In this document: positions 46,931 through 57,200 of the stretch, piece after piece
Numbering within the stretch: the stretch's first letter is position 1
Layout of the letters: every line of letters starts with the position of its first letter
NCBI RefSeq assembly: GCF_017316025.1
Contig: NZ_JAFLVT010000015.1
Coordinates: 24,926-88,925 of the forward strand
Direction of reading: 5' to 3'
Length of the DNA stretch: 64,000 bases
DNA from: Candidatus Enterococcus myersii
GTDB taxonomy: Bacteria; Bacillota; Bacilli; Lactobacillales; Enterococcaceae
Notes under the pieces: model-generated
What the model was told of the DNA's origin: nothing
Database searches by the model: none
The model's input: only the letters and a program-made list of their open reading frames with translations
Position numbers and translations under genes: made by a program

Positions 46931-48802
46931 ATGCAAAATTGGCAAGAATTAAAAGCAGTAAAGGTACAATATCAACAACAAGTAGCTTTGCGAACACAAA
47001 AAACAGCTACAATAAGCAATAGGCGCGAAATTTTAGTATGTGCCGGCACCGGTTGTTTGTCTTCTAAAAGTCGTGCTTTTATAGAGGTGTTAGAAGACGA
47101 ATTGATAAAAAATGAGCTGCAAGATAATGTGCAGGTAGTTGCCACTGGCTGTTTTGGTCTCTGTGCCCAAGGGCCGATTGTAATTGTTTACCCAGAAGGA
47201 ACTTTTTATCATCAAGTTAAGCCTAAGGACGCCAAAAAAATTGTTGAAAAACACTTAGTCGCAGGTCAGCCAGTTGAAAAACTTCTGTATCATGACCACA
47301 AAACAAAAGAAGTGATTAAAAAACTTTTAGATACTCCTTTTTATCACAAACAAAAACGAGTGGCGCTGCGGAATTGTGGTCGAATTGATCCAGAAAAAAT
47401 TGAAGAATACATCGCATTTGATGGTTATGAAGCTTTAGCGAAAGTTTTACACGACTATACCTCTGATGATGTCTTAAAAATACTAGAAGATTCAGGTATT
47501 CGTGGGCGTGGGGGCGGAGGGTTCCCCACTTTTTTAAAATGGACTTTTGCTAAAAATAGCGCTGGTAATGAAAAATATGTGATTTGTAATGCAGATGAAG
47601 GTGATCCAGGAGCTTTTATGGATCGTTCAGTTTTAGAGGGAGATCCTCATGTAGTGTTAGAAGCAATGGCGATTGCCGGCTACACGATTGGTGCTAATAA
47701 AGGTTACATTTATGTTCGGGCAGAATATCCAACCGCCGTTGAACGATTGGAAATCGCACTTAAAGCCGCAAGAGAAAATGGTTTATTGGGAGAAAACATC
47801 TTAGACAGTGGTTTTTCTTTTCAAATCGAATTACGTCTTGGTGCTGGCGCTTTTGTCTGTGGCGAAGAAACAGCGCTGCTTGAAAGCATTGAAGGTCATC
47901 GTGGTGAACCGCGGCCGCGGCCGCCATTTCCAGCGATAAAAGGACTTTTTAGTAAACCGACAATCGTGAATAATGTGGAAACCTATGCGAATATTCCGCA
48001 AATTATTGTTAAAGGACCAAAATGGTTTGCCCAAATGGGAACGCAAAATGCAAAGGGGACAAAAGTTTTTGCATTAGGCGGTAAAATTCAAAATACCGGA
48101 TTAGTTGAAATTCCAATGGGGACGACATTAAGAGAAATTGTTGAAGATATTGGTGGCGGTATTCCCGAACAAAAAGCTTTTAAAGCGGCGCAAACAGGTG
48201 GTCCTTCTGGTGGCTGTATTCCTAAGGAACACTATGATATCCCCATTGACTATGATAACTTAATGAACATTGGCTCTATGATGGGTTCAGGGGGACTCAT
48301 TGTAATGGATGAAGAGAACTGTATGGTGGATATTGCTAAATTTTTCTTGGAATTTACAGTAGAAGAAAGCTGTGGTAAATGTGCCCCTTGCCGGATTGGT
48401 ACCAAACGCCTTTTGGAAATTTTAGAAAAAATTACATTGGGAAAAGCTACATTGGCAGATTTAGATAAAATGGAGGAATTGTGTTATCACATCAAAGAAA
48501 ATTCATTATGTGGCTTAGGACAAACTGCACCTAATCCTGTTTTATCTACTTATCACTATTTTAAAGAAGAATATTTAGCTCATGTCAACAAAAGATGTTG
48601 TCCAGCCGGAGTATGTAAAAATTTAATTCAATATACAATTGATCCAAACAAATGTACAGGGTGTACGGCTTGTGCCAAAAATTGTCCCGTATCAGCTATT
48701 TTTGGTGAAGTCAAAAAAGTTCATGAAATTGAGCAATCGCTTTGTATTAAGTGCGGTTTATGTATCGATACGTGCCGTTATGCTGCTATTAGTGTGCATT
48801 AG
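46931..48802 (+). CDS. hydB: NAD-linked [FeFe]-hydrogenase, flavin subunit HydB
   Basis: 623-residue NuoF-type protein. Domains: N-terminal thioredoxin-like [2Fe-2S] (CAGTGCLSSKS and GCFGLCAQGP), the FMN/NADH core with GRGGGGFPTFLKW and GEETALLESIEG, a [4Fe-4S] site ESCGKCAPCRIG...CGLGQ, and a C-terminal 2x[4Fe-4S] ferredoxin domain (CTGCTACAKNCP, CIKCGLCIDTC). Size and order match bifurcating HydB. ATG at 46931 is used; GTG at 46916 is an alternative. It would exchange electrons with NAD(H). Confidence 0.92.
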   Translation: MQNWQELKAVKVQYQQQVALRTQKTATISNRREILVCAGTGCLSSKSRAFIEVLEDELIKNELQDNVQVVATGCFGLCAQGPIVIVYPEGTFYHQVKPKDAKKIVEKHLVAGQPVEKLLYHDHKTKEVIKKLLDTPFYHKQKRVALRNCGRIDPEKIEEYIAFDGYEALAKVLHDYTSDDVLKILEDSGIRGRGGGGFPTFLKWTFAKNSAGNEKYVICNADEGDPGAFMDRSVLEGDPHVVLEAMAIAGYTIGANKGYIYVRAEYPTAVERLEIALKAARENGLLGENILDSGFSFQIELRLGAGAFVCGEETALLESIEGHRGEPRPRPPFPAIKGLFSKPTIVNNVETYANIPQIIVKGPKWFAQMGTQNAKGTKVFALGGKIQNTGLVEIPMGTTLREIVEDIGGGIPEQKAFKAAQTGGPSGGCIPKEHYDIPIDYDNLMNIGSMMGSGGLIVMDEENCMVDIAKFFLEFTVEESCGKCAPCRIGTKRLLEILEKITLGKATLADLDKMEELCYHIKENSLCGLGQTAPNPVLSTYHYFKEEYLAHVNKRCCPAGVCKNLIQYTIDPNKCTGCTACAKNCPVSAIFGEVKKVHEIEQSLCIKCGLCIDTCRYAAISVH

Positions 48803-48814
48803 GAGGTTAAGCAG

Positions 48815-50563
48815 ATGAAAGAAATCGAAATTTTTATTAATGGGAAATCTTATTATGCACCAGCGGGAATGACGATTTTAGAAGCGGCGCGTCTTCATGA
48901 TATTGAAATTCCGGCCCTATGTTTTTTAAAAGAAATTAACGAAATCGGCGCTTGTCGTATTTGTGTGGTAGAAGTAGAAGGTATAAAAAATTTGGTGACT
49001 GCCTGCGTTTATCCGATTCAAACGGGGATGAAAATCAAAACAAATTCACAACGGGTATTTAAATCACGGAAATTGACCTTGAAACTAATTTTGTCCACTC
49101 ATGAGCGAAAATGTTTATCGTGTCTTCGCAACGGCAATTGTGAATTACAAAGGCTGTGTAAAGAGTTTAACGTTGATGATGAAGACTATTACAACGGTGA
49201 AAATAAGGAATACGTCTTTGACGATAGTGCGGTTCACATGGTGCGTAATAATAATAAGTGCATTTTGTGTAAACGCTGTGTTGCAGCTTGTGAAAAATGC
49301 CAGGCAATTAGTGTAATTGGCGCAAATGAACGTGGTTTTAATACGCATATTGGTTCTGCGTATGATTTAAGTCTAGGAAAGGTGGCTTGCATTTCCTGTG
49401 GGCAATGTATTGTTGTTTGTCCAACTGGTGCGATTCATGAAAAAGATCAAACGGATCTCGTCTGGCAGGCATTGGAAAATAAAGACAAATTTGTAGTGGT
49501 CCAAACGGCACCCTCTATTCGCGTAACCTTAGGTGAGGCTTTTGGTATGCCTATTGGTAGTAATGTTGAAGGGAAAATGGTCGCTTCGTTGCGAAAATTG
49601 GGCTTCGATAAAATTTTTGATACGAATGTGGCGGCAGATTTTACCATTATGGAAGAAGCTCACGAGTTTATTGAAAGAATCAAAAATAATGGGCCATTCC
49701 CGTTATTTACTTCTTGCTCGCCAGGATGGGTAAAGTACTGTGAATCTTATCATCCTGAACTGATAAAAAATTTATCCAGCTGTAAATCACCGCAACAAAT
49801 GTTTGGGGCCTTAACGAAGACTTGGTACGCCAAAAAAATGAATTTAAATCCGGCTGATATTTTTGTCGTAGGCATTATGCCATGTACGGCTAAAAAATTT
49901 GAAGTAACTAGAGAAGATGAAGCAGCAGCTGGATTTCCCGATGTAGATGTTGCTCTTACGACACGGGAATTGGCCCGGATGATTGAGCGCGGAGGGATTA
50001 AATTTAAAGAGTTAACAGATGCCAAATTTGATCATCCGCTAGGTGAAGCAACCGGAGCTGGGTATATCTTTGGTGCGACAGGTGGTGTAATGGAAGCAGC
50101 GTTACGAACTGCAGTTGAAAAGTTAGCAAGTCAAAAAGTGACACCTTTATCATTTAAGGAAGTGAGGGGGATGAAAGGCATCAAAGAAGCCAGTTACAAT
50201 CTAGGTGGCCAAAAAATTAATATCGCTGTTGCCTCAGGAATAGGAAATGCCAAACGTTTAATTGAAGAAAAAATTCAAACAGGTGAAAAAACCTATCACT
50301 TTGTTGAAATAATGGGATGTCCTGGAGGCTGTATTAATGGTGGAGGACAACCGGTTCAACCAGCTTCTGTGCGTAATTTTGTTGATTTAAATAGCTTGCG
50401 TGCTCAAGCGCTTTACTCCGAAGATGAAAGAAAAGTTTTGCGTCGCTCCCATGAAAGTTCGGTGGTAAAACGATTGTATGAGGAATTTCTTGTGGCGCCA
50501 GGAAGTGACAAGGCCCACGCGTTATTGCATACGTCTTATCACCAGGCCATGGAAGTTAAATGA
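48815..50563 (+). CDS. hydA: [FeFe]-hydrogenase catalytic subunit HydA
   Basis: 582-residue enzyme. N-terminal [2Fe-2S] domain (Cys36, 47, 50, 64), His-ligated [4Fe-4S] (HERKCLSCLRNGNC), two [4Fe-4S] clusters (CILCKRCVAACEKC, CISCGQCIVVCP), then the H-cluster domain with L1 FTSCSPGW, L2 GIMPCTAKK and L3 EIMGCPGGCINGGGQP. L1 has Ser where the common form has a second Cys (TSCCP). The three-subunit layout places it in the NAD-linked group. Maturation needs HydE, HydF and HydG, none of which is in this window. AGGAGG precedes the ATG. Confidence 0.93.
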   Translation: MKEIEIFINGKSYYAPAGMTILEAARLHDIEIPALCFLKEINEIGACRICVVEVEGIKNLVTACVYPIQTGMKIKTNSQRVFKSRKLTLKLILSTHERKCLSCLRNGNCELQRLCKEFNVDDEDYYNGENKEYVFDDSAVHMVRNNNKCILCKRCVAACEKCQAISVIGANERGFNTHIGSAYDLSLGKVACISCGQCIVVCPTGAIHEKDQTDLVWQALENKDKFVVVQTAPSIRVTLGEAFGMPIGSNVEGKMVASLRKLGFDKIFDTNVAADFTIMEEAHEFIERIKNNGPFPLFTSCSPGWVKYCESYHPELIKNLSSCKSPQQMFGALTKTWYAKKMNLNPADIFVVGIMPCTAKKFEVTREDEAAAGFPDVDVALTTRELARMIERGGIKFKELTDAKFDHPLGEATGAGYIFGATGGVMEAALRTAVEKLASQKVTPLSFKEVRGMKGIKEASYNLGGQKINIAVASGIGNAKRLIEEKIQTGEKTYHFVEIMGCPGGCINGGGQPVQPASVRNFVDLNSLRAQALYSEDERKVLRRSHESSVVKRLYEEFLVAPGSDKAHALLHTSYHQAMEVK

Positions 50564-50655
50564 CAACTGATGCTAAAATCAAAAAACATATCTGATCTAG
50601 TCATTTTGCGGCGCTTTTAGCTAGGCTAGCGTTGCTTTGGGTAAAAGCGGGATTA

Positions 50656-51219
50656 TTAATTTGTTTGAATGCTACGACGGTAAATTCTATTTAATTGAGG
50701 AATAACTATGCTCCCAACAACTCCGCCAATTAAGGCAGTGATAAGTTGTGGCAAACTGAACATTTGTGTCAGTGTCTGAACAGATTGCGTTGGTATTTTA
50801 GCAACTAAGAAGAAAGGGAGTACAAGTTTAACAACTAACAGCCATAAGACAGAAAATTTCAAAATGGCACCACTAACGGCAGAAAAAATTAAACGAGAAA
50901 AACGATAAGTGCTTTGATTTTTAAGCAGGAAAAACCAAGTTGTAACAAGTACGGCATTTCCAAGCATAATACAGATAATCAATTGCGGAAACTGAGGCCC
51001 AATTCCTAAAAAGAAGGCAAAGATTGGTGAGAGCAGGGCTACTACTAGCCCACTAATTTCTCCGGTGAGAGCTACTGTTACAATCAAAATCAAATTGACT
51101 AAGCTACCAGTTACCAATTGCCCAAAGCCGATAGTAGCGACTTGAAAAATGACTGTTAACGCAATCATAAAAGCAGTTTGCGTAATAAATCGGGTTTGAC
51201 TTAGTTTTAAGTTGTTCAT
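50656..51219 (-). CDS. ECF transporter S component
   Basis: 187-residue membrane protein with five to six helices, starting MNNLKLSQTRFITQTAFMIA, typical of substrate-specific components of energy-coupling-factor vitamin importers. Start ATG 51219 after AAGGGTG. It would share the EcfAA'T module encoded elsewhere. The substrate is unknown. Located between the hydrogenase and flavodoxin genes and preceded by a cre-like site, it is probably co-regulated with them; a cofactor such as a flavin precursor would make sense but is only inference. Confidence 0.8.
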   Translation of the reverse strand: MNNLKLSQTRFITQTAFMIALTVIFQVATIGFGQLVTGSLVNLILIVTVALTGEISGLVVALLSPIFAFFLGIGPQFPQLIICIMLGNAVLVTTWFFLLKNQSTYRFSRLIFSAVSGAILKFSVLWLLVVKLVLPFFLVAKIPTQSVQTLTQMFSLPQLITALIGGVVGSIVIPQLNRIYRRSIQTN

Positions 51220-51235
51220 AGTAGACACCCTTTCA

Positions 51236-51257
51236 AAAAAGCGTTTTCTATATTGTA
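51236..51257 (-). promoter_or_regulatory. Promoter with cre-like box before the ECF S gene
   Basis: Minus strand: extended -10 TGTTACAAT (hexamer 51252-51257), then AGAAAACGCTTTTT (51236-51249), a cre-like site agreeing with the consensus at 11 of 14 positions. This repeats the layout seen before hydC. Confidence 0.55.
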
Positions 51258-51476
51258 ACAAATTATGTGAAGATTTAGATAAATTTGTATAATAAAAGTT
51301 ATTTTAAATGAAAAAATGTGTGGAAATGCTGGTATAAAATGAATAAAAGAAAAAAAAGATGTCAAATTTTGTTTAGTTCTTAACAAGAATGAAGTAAAAT
51401 GTGATTAAGTATTAATTACTATAAAGAAATTTTTAATTGAAAAAATCATTTTTTAAACATATGAGGAGGAACAATA

Positions 51477-51920
51477 ATGGCAGTAGCAAAAATCGTTTAT
51501 GCAAGTGCAACAGGGAATACAGAAGGAATTTCAGAAATTTTAGAAGATGCTTTTAAAGCACTGGATATTGATGTTGAAAGAATCGAAGCAGATGACGCCG
51601 ATGATGCGACTTTTGATGATGCAGATATTTGTGTCGTTGCAACGTACACAGATGGTGATGGGGAAATTCCTTTTGATTTGGAAGATTTCTATGATGAATT
51701 ACCAGATTTTAACTTAGATGGTAAAGTCTTTGGTGTTGTCGGATCTGGTGACAGCGAATTATATCCAGATTATTTCTGTCAAGCAGCAATTGACTTTGAC
51801 CAAGCTTTTGAAAAAACAGGGGCAAAACGAGGCGCGGAATTAGTCAAAATTGAAAATGATGCAGATGATGAAGATGAAGAGGTGTTAAAAGCTTTTGTGA
51901 CAGCCTTAACAAAAGCGTAA
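51477..51920 (+). CDS. Flavodoxin
   Basis: 147-residue FMN protein carrying low-potential electrons. The phosphate loop ASATGNTEGI and the flavin-binding VATYTDGDGEIPFD and GSGDSELYPDYF loops are clear. It is very acidic, as flavodoxins are. GAGGAGG precedes the ATG. It lies between the hydrogenase and Nfn/PFOR genes, so it is the likely shuttle, in place of or beside ferredoxin, between NifJ, HydABC and NfnAB. Confidence 0.93.
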   Translation: MAVAKIVYASATGNTEGISEILEDAFKALDIDVERIEADDADDATFDDADICVVATYTDGDGEIPFDLEDFYDELPDFNLDGKVFGVVGSGDSELYPDYFCQAAIDFDQAFEKTGAKRGAELVKIENDADDEDEEVLKAFVTALTKA

Positions 51921-51944
51921 GTTAGAAAAGGGGTATGATTTTCG

Positions 51945-52778
51945 TTGTTTAAAATAGTTGAGAGAAATGAATTAAATCCAATTGAATTTGAAATTTTTGT
52001 TGAGGCACCACGAATTGCACAAAAAGCACAAGCTGGTCAATTTGTCATTTTGCGAATTGATGATAAAGGTGAACGGATTCCACTAACGGTTGTGGATGTG
52101 GAACCTGAAAAAGGATTAGTTCGTTTAATTTTTCAAGTCATTGGTAAATCTACAGCTGCTTTAGCAAAGTTACAAGCCGGGGATAGTTTGACTGATATTG
52201 TGGGGCCCTTGGGAAAAGCAACGGAAATTGAAACGTACGGGACGGTGTTATTAGTTGGTGGCGGAGTTGGCATTGCCGCACTGTTTCCAATTGTCAAAGC
52301 GTTAAAAATAGCAGGAAATAAGGTTATTACGGTTTTAGGAGCTAAGAGTAAAGAGCTAATGATTCTTGCCGATGAATGTGAAAAATATTCCGATGAACTT
52401 TACTTGATGACAGACGATGGTACTCTAGGACAAAAAGGTTTAGTGACGGACGCAATGAAAGCAGTTTTTGCCAAAGAGAAAATTGACACTGCTTGGGCCA
52501 TCGGACCTAGTATGATGATGAAATTCTCTACTCTAAGTGCTAATGAAGCTGGTGTACCGATTTTTGTTTCCTTAAATCCAATCATGGTTGATGGAACGGG
52601 GATGTGTGGTGGTTGCCGCGTAACAGTCGATGATCAAATTAAATTTGCCTGTGTCGATGGACCAGAATTTTTAGGTGCCAAGGTTGATTGGGATGAATTT
52701 GTTAATCGGATGCAACAATACCGCAATGAAGAAAAACTTGCTGATACTGTATATGAAGGAGGAATGCTGAATGGCTAA
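51945..52778 (+). CDS. NfnA-type ferredoxin:NADP reductase small subunit
   Basis: 277-residue FNR-like flavoprotein. FAD part near ERIPLTVVDVEPEKG, NAD part VLLVGGGVGIAALFP, and a C-terminal [2Fe-2S] site DGTGMCGGCRV with a fourth Cys in FACVDGPEF. It matches NfnA/SudB. Start is TTG at 51945, 12 nt from AAAAGGGG; no other in-frame start exists nearby. Overlaps the large subunit by 8 bp. With NfnB it would couple NADH, ferredoxin/flavodoxin and NADPH. Confidence 0.85.
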   Translation: MFKIVERNELNPIEFEIFVEAPRIAQKAQAGQFVILRIDDKGERIPLTVVDVEPEKGLVRLIFQVIGKSTAALAKLQAGDSLTDIVGPLGKATEIETYGTVLLVGGGVGIAALFPIVKALKIAGNKVITVLGAKSKELMILADECEKYSDELYLMTDDGTLGQKGLVTDAMKAVFAKEKIDTAWAIGPSMMMKFSTLSANEAGVPIFVSLNPIMVDGTGMCGGCRVTVDDQIKFACVDGPEFLGAKVDWDEFVNRMQQYRNEEKLADTVYEGGMLNG

Positions 52779-54174
52779 GCGTAGTTATACTAAGACGCCG
52801 ATGCGTGAGCAGGCTCCTGAAATTCGCAATCAAAATTTTTCTGAAGTTGCTTTAGGATACACCTTAGAAGAAGGACAATTAGAAGCAACGCGCTGTTTAC
52901 AGTGTAAAAATGCACCCTGTATTCAAAATTGCCCAGTAATGATTGATATTCCAGGTTTTATTAAACATATTGAAGTAGGCGATATGAAAGCTGCTCATGA
53001 AGTATTAAGTAAATATACGAACTTGCCTGCAATTTGCGGACGCGTCTGCCCGCAAGAAAAACAATGTGAAATGACTTGTCGCCTGGGACGTTCAAAGAAA
53101 TTCGAGCCAGTTGCAATTGGTAAATTAGAACGCTTAGTAGCTGATTGGGCACTTCAACAACCAATTGAGACTGTGACTAATAAAAAAGATAAAGGAAAAG
53201 TCGCAGTCATTGGTTCAGGTCCTTCTGGGTTAACAGCAGCAGGAGATTTAGCAAAACTTGGTTATGATGTTACGATTTTTGAGGCTCTGCATGCACCAGG
53301 TGGGGTTTTAACTTATGGAATTCCTGAGTTTCGTCTACCTAAAAAAATTGTAGAAAAAGAAATTGAAACAATTATAGCTCAAGGCGTAAAAATTGAGACA
53401 AATGTTGTGGTTGGAAAAACAATTACGATGGAAGAAATTCAAGCTGAATTTGACGCGTGCTATTTGTCTGTTGGAGCAGGTGCACCAAACTTTATGAATA
53501 TTCCTGGTACTTCATTAAATGGTGTTTATAGTTCAAGTGAATATTTGACGCGAATTAATTTGATGAAAGCTTATGATTTTCCTAATTACGATACACCTGT
53601 TCAAGCTTCAAAAAACGTTGTTGTAATTGGTGGCGGGAATGTAGCGATGGATGCCGCGCGTTCGGCCAAGCGGTTAGGTGCTAAGAATGTTGCAGTTATC
53701 TATCGTCGTTCAAAAGAAGAGTTACCCGCTAGAGAAGAAGAATATCACCATTCGGTTGAAGAAGGAGTTAACTATCATTGGCTAACAAATCCAATTGAAT
53801 ATCTCAATGATGGCACCGGTAAATTGAAAGCTGTAAAATGTGTGAAAATGAAATTAGGTGAAGCCGATGAATCTGGACGCCGTCGCCCAGAGGTGATTCC
53901 TAATAGTGAATTTATTATTACTGCTGATACGGCAATTGAGGCAATCGGTCAAGGCTCTAATCGAGTTTTGTTGGATACGTTCCCGGCATTACAATTAAAC
54001 CGCTGGGGTTATATTGATGCCGATGTTAAAACAGGAGAGACGAATATTCCAGGTGTTTTTGCTGGGGGAGATATTGTAACAGGGGCTGCAACGGTTATTT
54101 TGGCGATGGGTGCTGGTAAAGTTGCTGCAACGCAAATTGACAGCTATATCCAAAATCAAAAAGTCCATGTATAA
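52771..54174 (+). CDS. NfnB-type NADPH-dependent oxidoreductase large subunit
   Basis: 467-residue flavoprotein of the glutamate synthase small-subunit/NfnB family. N-terminal [4Fe-4S] cysteines are in CLQCKNAPCIQNCP and CGRVCPQEKQCEMTCRLG. FAD motif GSGPSGLTAAGDLA, NADPH motif VIGGGNVAMDAARSAKR. Absence of a glutamate synthase large subunit and presence of the NfnA partner (8-bp overlap) argue for a ferredoxin:NADP oxidoreductase rather than GltD. Confidence 0.88.
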   Translation: MAKRSYTKTPMREQAPEIRNQNFSEVALGYTLEEGQLEATRCLQCKNAPCIQNCPVMIDIPGFIKHIEVGDMKAAHEVLSKYTNLPAICGRVCPQEKQCEMTCRLGRSKKFEPVAIGKLERLVADWALQQPIETVTNKKDKGKVAVIGSGPSGLTAAGDLAKLGYDVTIFEALHAPGGVLTYGIPEFRLPKKIVEKEIETIIAQGVKIETNVVVGKTITMEEIQAEFDACYLSVGAGAPNFMNIPGTSLNGVYSSSEYLTRINLMKAYDFPNYDTPVQASKNVVVIGGGNVAMDAARSAKRLGAKNVAVIYRRSKEELPAREEEYHHSVEEGVNYHWLTNPIEYLNDGTGKLKAVKCVKMKLGEADESGRRRPEVIPNSEFIITADTAIEAIGQGSNRVLLDTFPALQLNRWGYIDADVKTGETNIPGVFAGGDIVTGAATVILAMGAGKVAATQIDSYIQNQKVHV

Positions 54175-54225
54175 TAACAAAGTATTTATGGCGATTTGCC
54201 ATAATTTATAAGTGAGGTGACTGGA

Positions 54226-57200
54226 ATGAAAAAAATGAAAACGATGGATGGTAATACCGCAGCTGCTTATATTTCTTATGCTTTTACTGAAGTTGCCGCA
54301 ATTTATCCAATTACACCAAGTTCAACAATGGCTGAGATGGTTGATGAGTGGTCTTCTGTTAATGATCAACGCAATATTTTTGGCGAGACCGTTAATTTAG
54401 TTGAATTGCAATCTGAAGCAGGAGCAGCAGGTACTGTTCACGGTTCATTGAAAACAGGGGTATTAACAACAACATATACAGCATCACAAGGCTTACTTTT
54501 GATGATTCCCAATATGTTCAAAATTGCAGGAGAACTTTTGCCGACAGTATTTCACGTCGCTGCCAGAGCTGTTTCTACGAATGCTTTATCTATTTTTGGC
54601 GATCATAGTGACGTGATGGCTGCCAGACAAACGGGATTTTGTATGCTGGCTGAATCTAGCGTGCAAGAAGTAATGGATTTGTCGGCTGTGGCACATTTAG
54701 CTTCAATTGAAGGTAGTTTGCCTTTTATGAACTTTTTTGACGGGTTCCGCACCAGTCATGAGTTACAAAAAATTGAGGTATTGGATTATGACGATTTAAA
54801 AGAAATGGTAAATTGGGAAGAATTGGATAAATTCCGACAAAGAGGTATGAATCCTAATCACCCAACTGTTTCTGGGACTGCTCAAAATCCGGATATTCAT
54901 TTCCAACAACGAGAAACTGTTAACCAGTATTATGATAATATCTTACCAGTTGTACAAAAATACATGGGTAAAATTAACGCTTTGCGGGGGACTGATTATG
55001 ATTTAACGAATTATTATGGCGATCCCAACGCTACTGAAGTTATTATTTCCATGGGTTCTGCTTCGCCAACAATCCAGCAGACAGTAGATTATTTAAATAA
55101 GCAAGGTCGTAAAGTAGGGCATTTAAATATTCATTTATATCGTCCCTTCCCGGCAGAAAACATGTTGCAAAATTTACCTGATACAGTTGAACGGATTGCT
55201 GTTTTGGATCGGACCAAAGAACCGGGTTCAGATGGTGAACCTTTATTGCTAGACGTGCAAAGTGTTTTGTATCGTCATGTTAATCGTCCAATTGTAATTG
55301 GTGGTCGTTATGGGATTGCTTCAAAAGATGTGACACCAGATCAAATTGTCACGGTTTTTGATCATTTATTATTACCACCAGAGCAGTTAAAATACCGCTT
55401 TACAATTGGTATTAAAGATGATGTGACACATTTATCTTTACCACAATCAGAAATTTTGGATTTAACATCGCCTAGTACTTTCCAAGCGAAGTTTTGGGGC
55501 TTTGGCTCAGATGGTACAGTTGGAGCCAATAAACAAGCTATTAAAATTATTGGGAATAATACGGAGCAATATGCGCAAGCTTATTTTGCTTATGACTCCA
55601 AAAAATCTGGTGGGCTAACAATCTCGCATTTGCGTTTTGGTGATCATGAAATTCGTTCTACGTATAATGTGGAGTCAGCTGATTACATCGCTTGTCATAA
55701 TAGCGCCTATATTCATCAATATGAGTTATTAAAAGGTTTAAAAGACGGCGGAACATTCTTACTTAACACGGTTTGGGATGAAGAAAAAGTTAAAAAGAAC
55801 TTACCAAGTCGCTTGAAGAAGTATTTGGCTGTCCATAATATTAATTTTTATATTATCAATGCAATGGATATTTCCATTAAAAATGGACTTGGTCGTCGCA
55901 TTAATACGGTATGTTCGGCTGCCTTCTTTGAAGTAACTGATATTATGCAACGTGAAACTTTCTTACCTTTATTAAAACAAGAAGTACAAAATGCCTATGG
56001 TAAAAAATCAATGAAACTCGTTGAAAATAACTGGAATGCCATTGACGAAACTTTTGCAGCTTTAACAAAAGTTGAGGTGCCAAAAGAGTGGGCTGATATA
56101 AAAGTGCCAAGTAGAAATCCAAAAGATGATATGAATAAACCGGCTTATATTCGCAACATCTTAGAACCGATTAACCGACAAGAAGGAAACAGCCTATCGG
56201 TTAAAGACTTGATGGATAACGATATGTTAGGTGGCACGATGGCAATGGGTTCTGCGGCTTACGAAAAGCGGGGTATCGCTTTAGAAGTACCAGAATGGTT
56301 ACCAGATGCTTGTACGCAATGTAACGAATGTGCCTTCATTTGTCCCCATGCTGCGATTCGTCCTTTCTTAGCGGATGAAGAAGAAGCAAAAGAGGCACCG
56401 GCAGGTTTTATCACGCGGAAAATGCGCGGCGCAGATGGTTTAGAATATCGTATTCAAGTATCTGTCGAAGATTGTACGGGGTGTGGTCTTTGTGTTGAAG
56501 CTTGTCCAGCTAAAGGAAAAGCATTAGTCATGAAACCTTATGAAGAAATGAAAGATGAAGCAATGAACTGGGCTTTTGCGATGACTTTACGGCAAAAAGC
56601 AAATCCTGTGAAAAAAGAGTCTGTTAAAGGTTCCCAATTTGAACAACCGCTATTGGAATTTTCTGGGGCTTGTGCCGGGTGTGGCGAAACGCCATATATC
56701 AAATTATTAACGCAATTGTACGGCGATCGTATGATGATTGCCAATACTACAGGTTGTTCTTCTATTTGGGGAGGCTCTTCACCGGCTACACCATATACAA
56801 CAAATGCAAGTGGTTGTGGTCCTGCTTGGTCTAATTCTTTGTTTGAAGATAATGCAGAGTTTGGTTTGGGGATGTATATCGCCAATGAAACAAAACGCAA
56901 GCGTTTGGCAACGGCAGTGGAAAGTATTTTACAGCAAAATTCTGTTTCAAAAGAAACTACAGCTTTGCTGACTGATTGGTTGGAGCATATCCACGATGGA
57001 AGTGGTACACAACAACGGGCAGCAAAAGTTATTTCAGCGTTAAAAACAGAAACGGATAGCGCTGCTGTAACACCATTATTAAAATACCAAGATATGTTTG
57101 TTAAACCAAGCCAGTGGATTATTGGTGGTGACGGTTGGGCTTATGATATTGGTTATTCTGGAATCGATCACATTTTAGCAACTGGGGCCGATGTTAATAT

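Noticed and set aside
52771..54174. Annotation as glutamate synthase small subunit (gltD)
   Set aside because: No glutamate synthase large subunit is adjacent; the 8-bp overlap with an FNR-like [2Fe-2S] subunit indicates NfnB.
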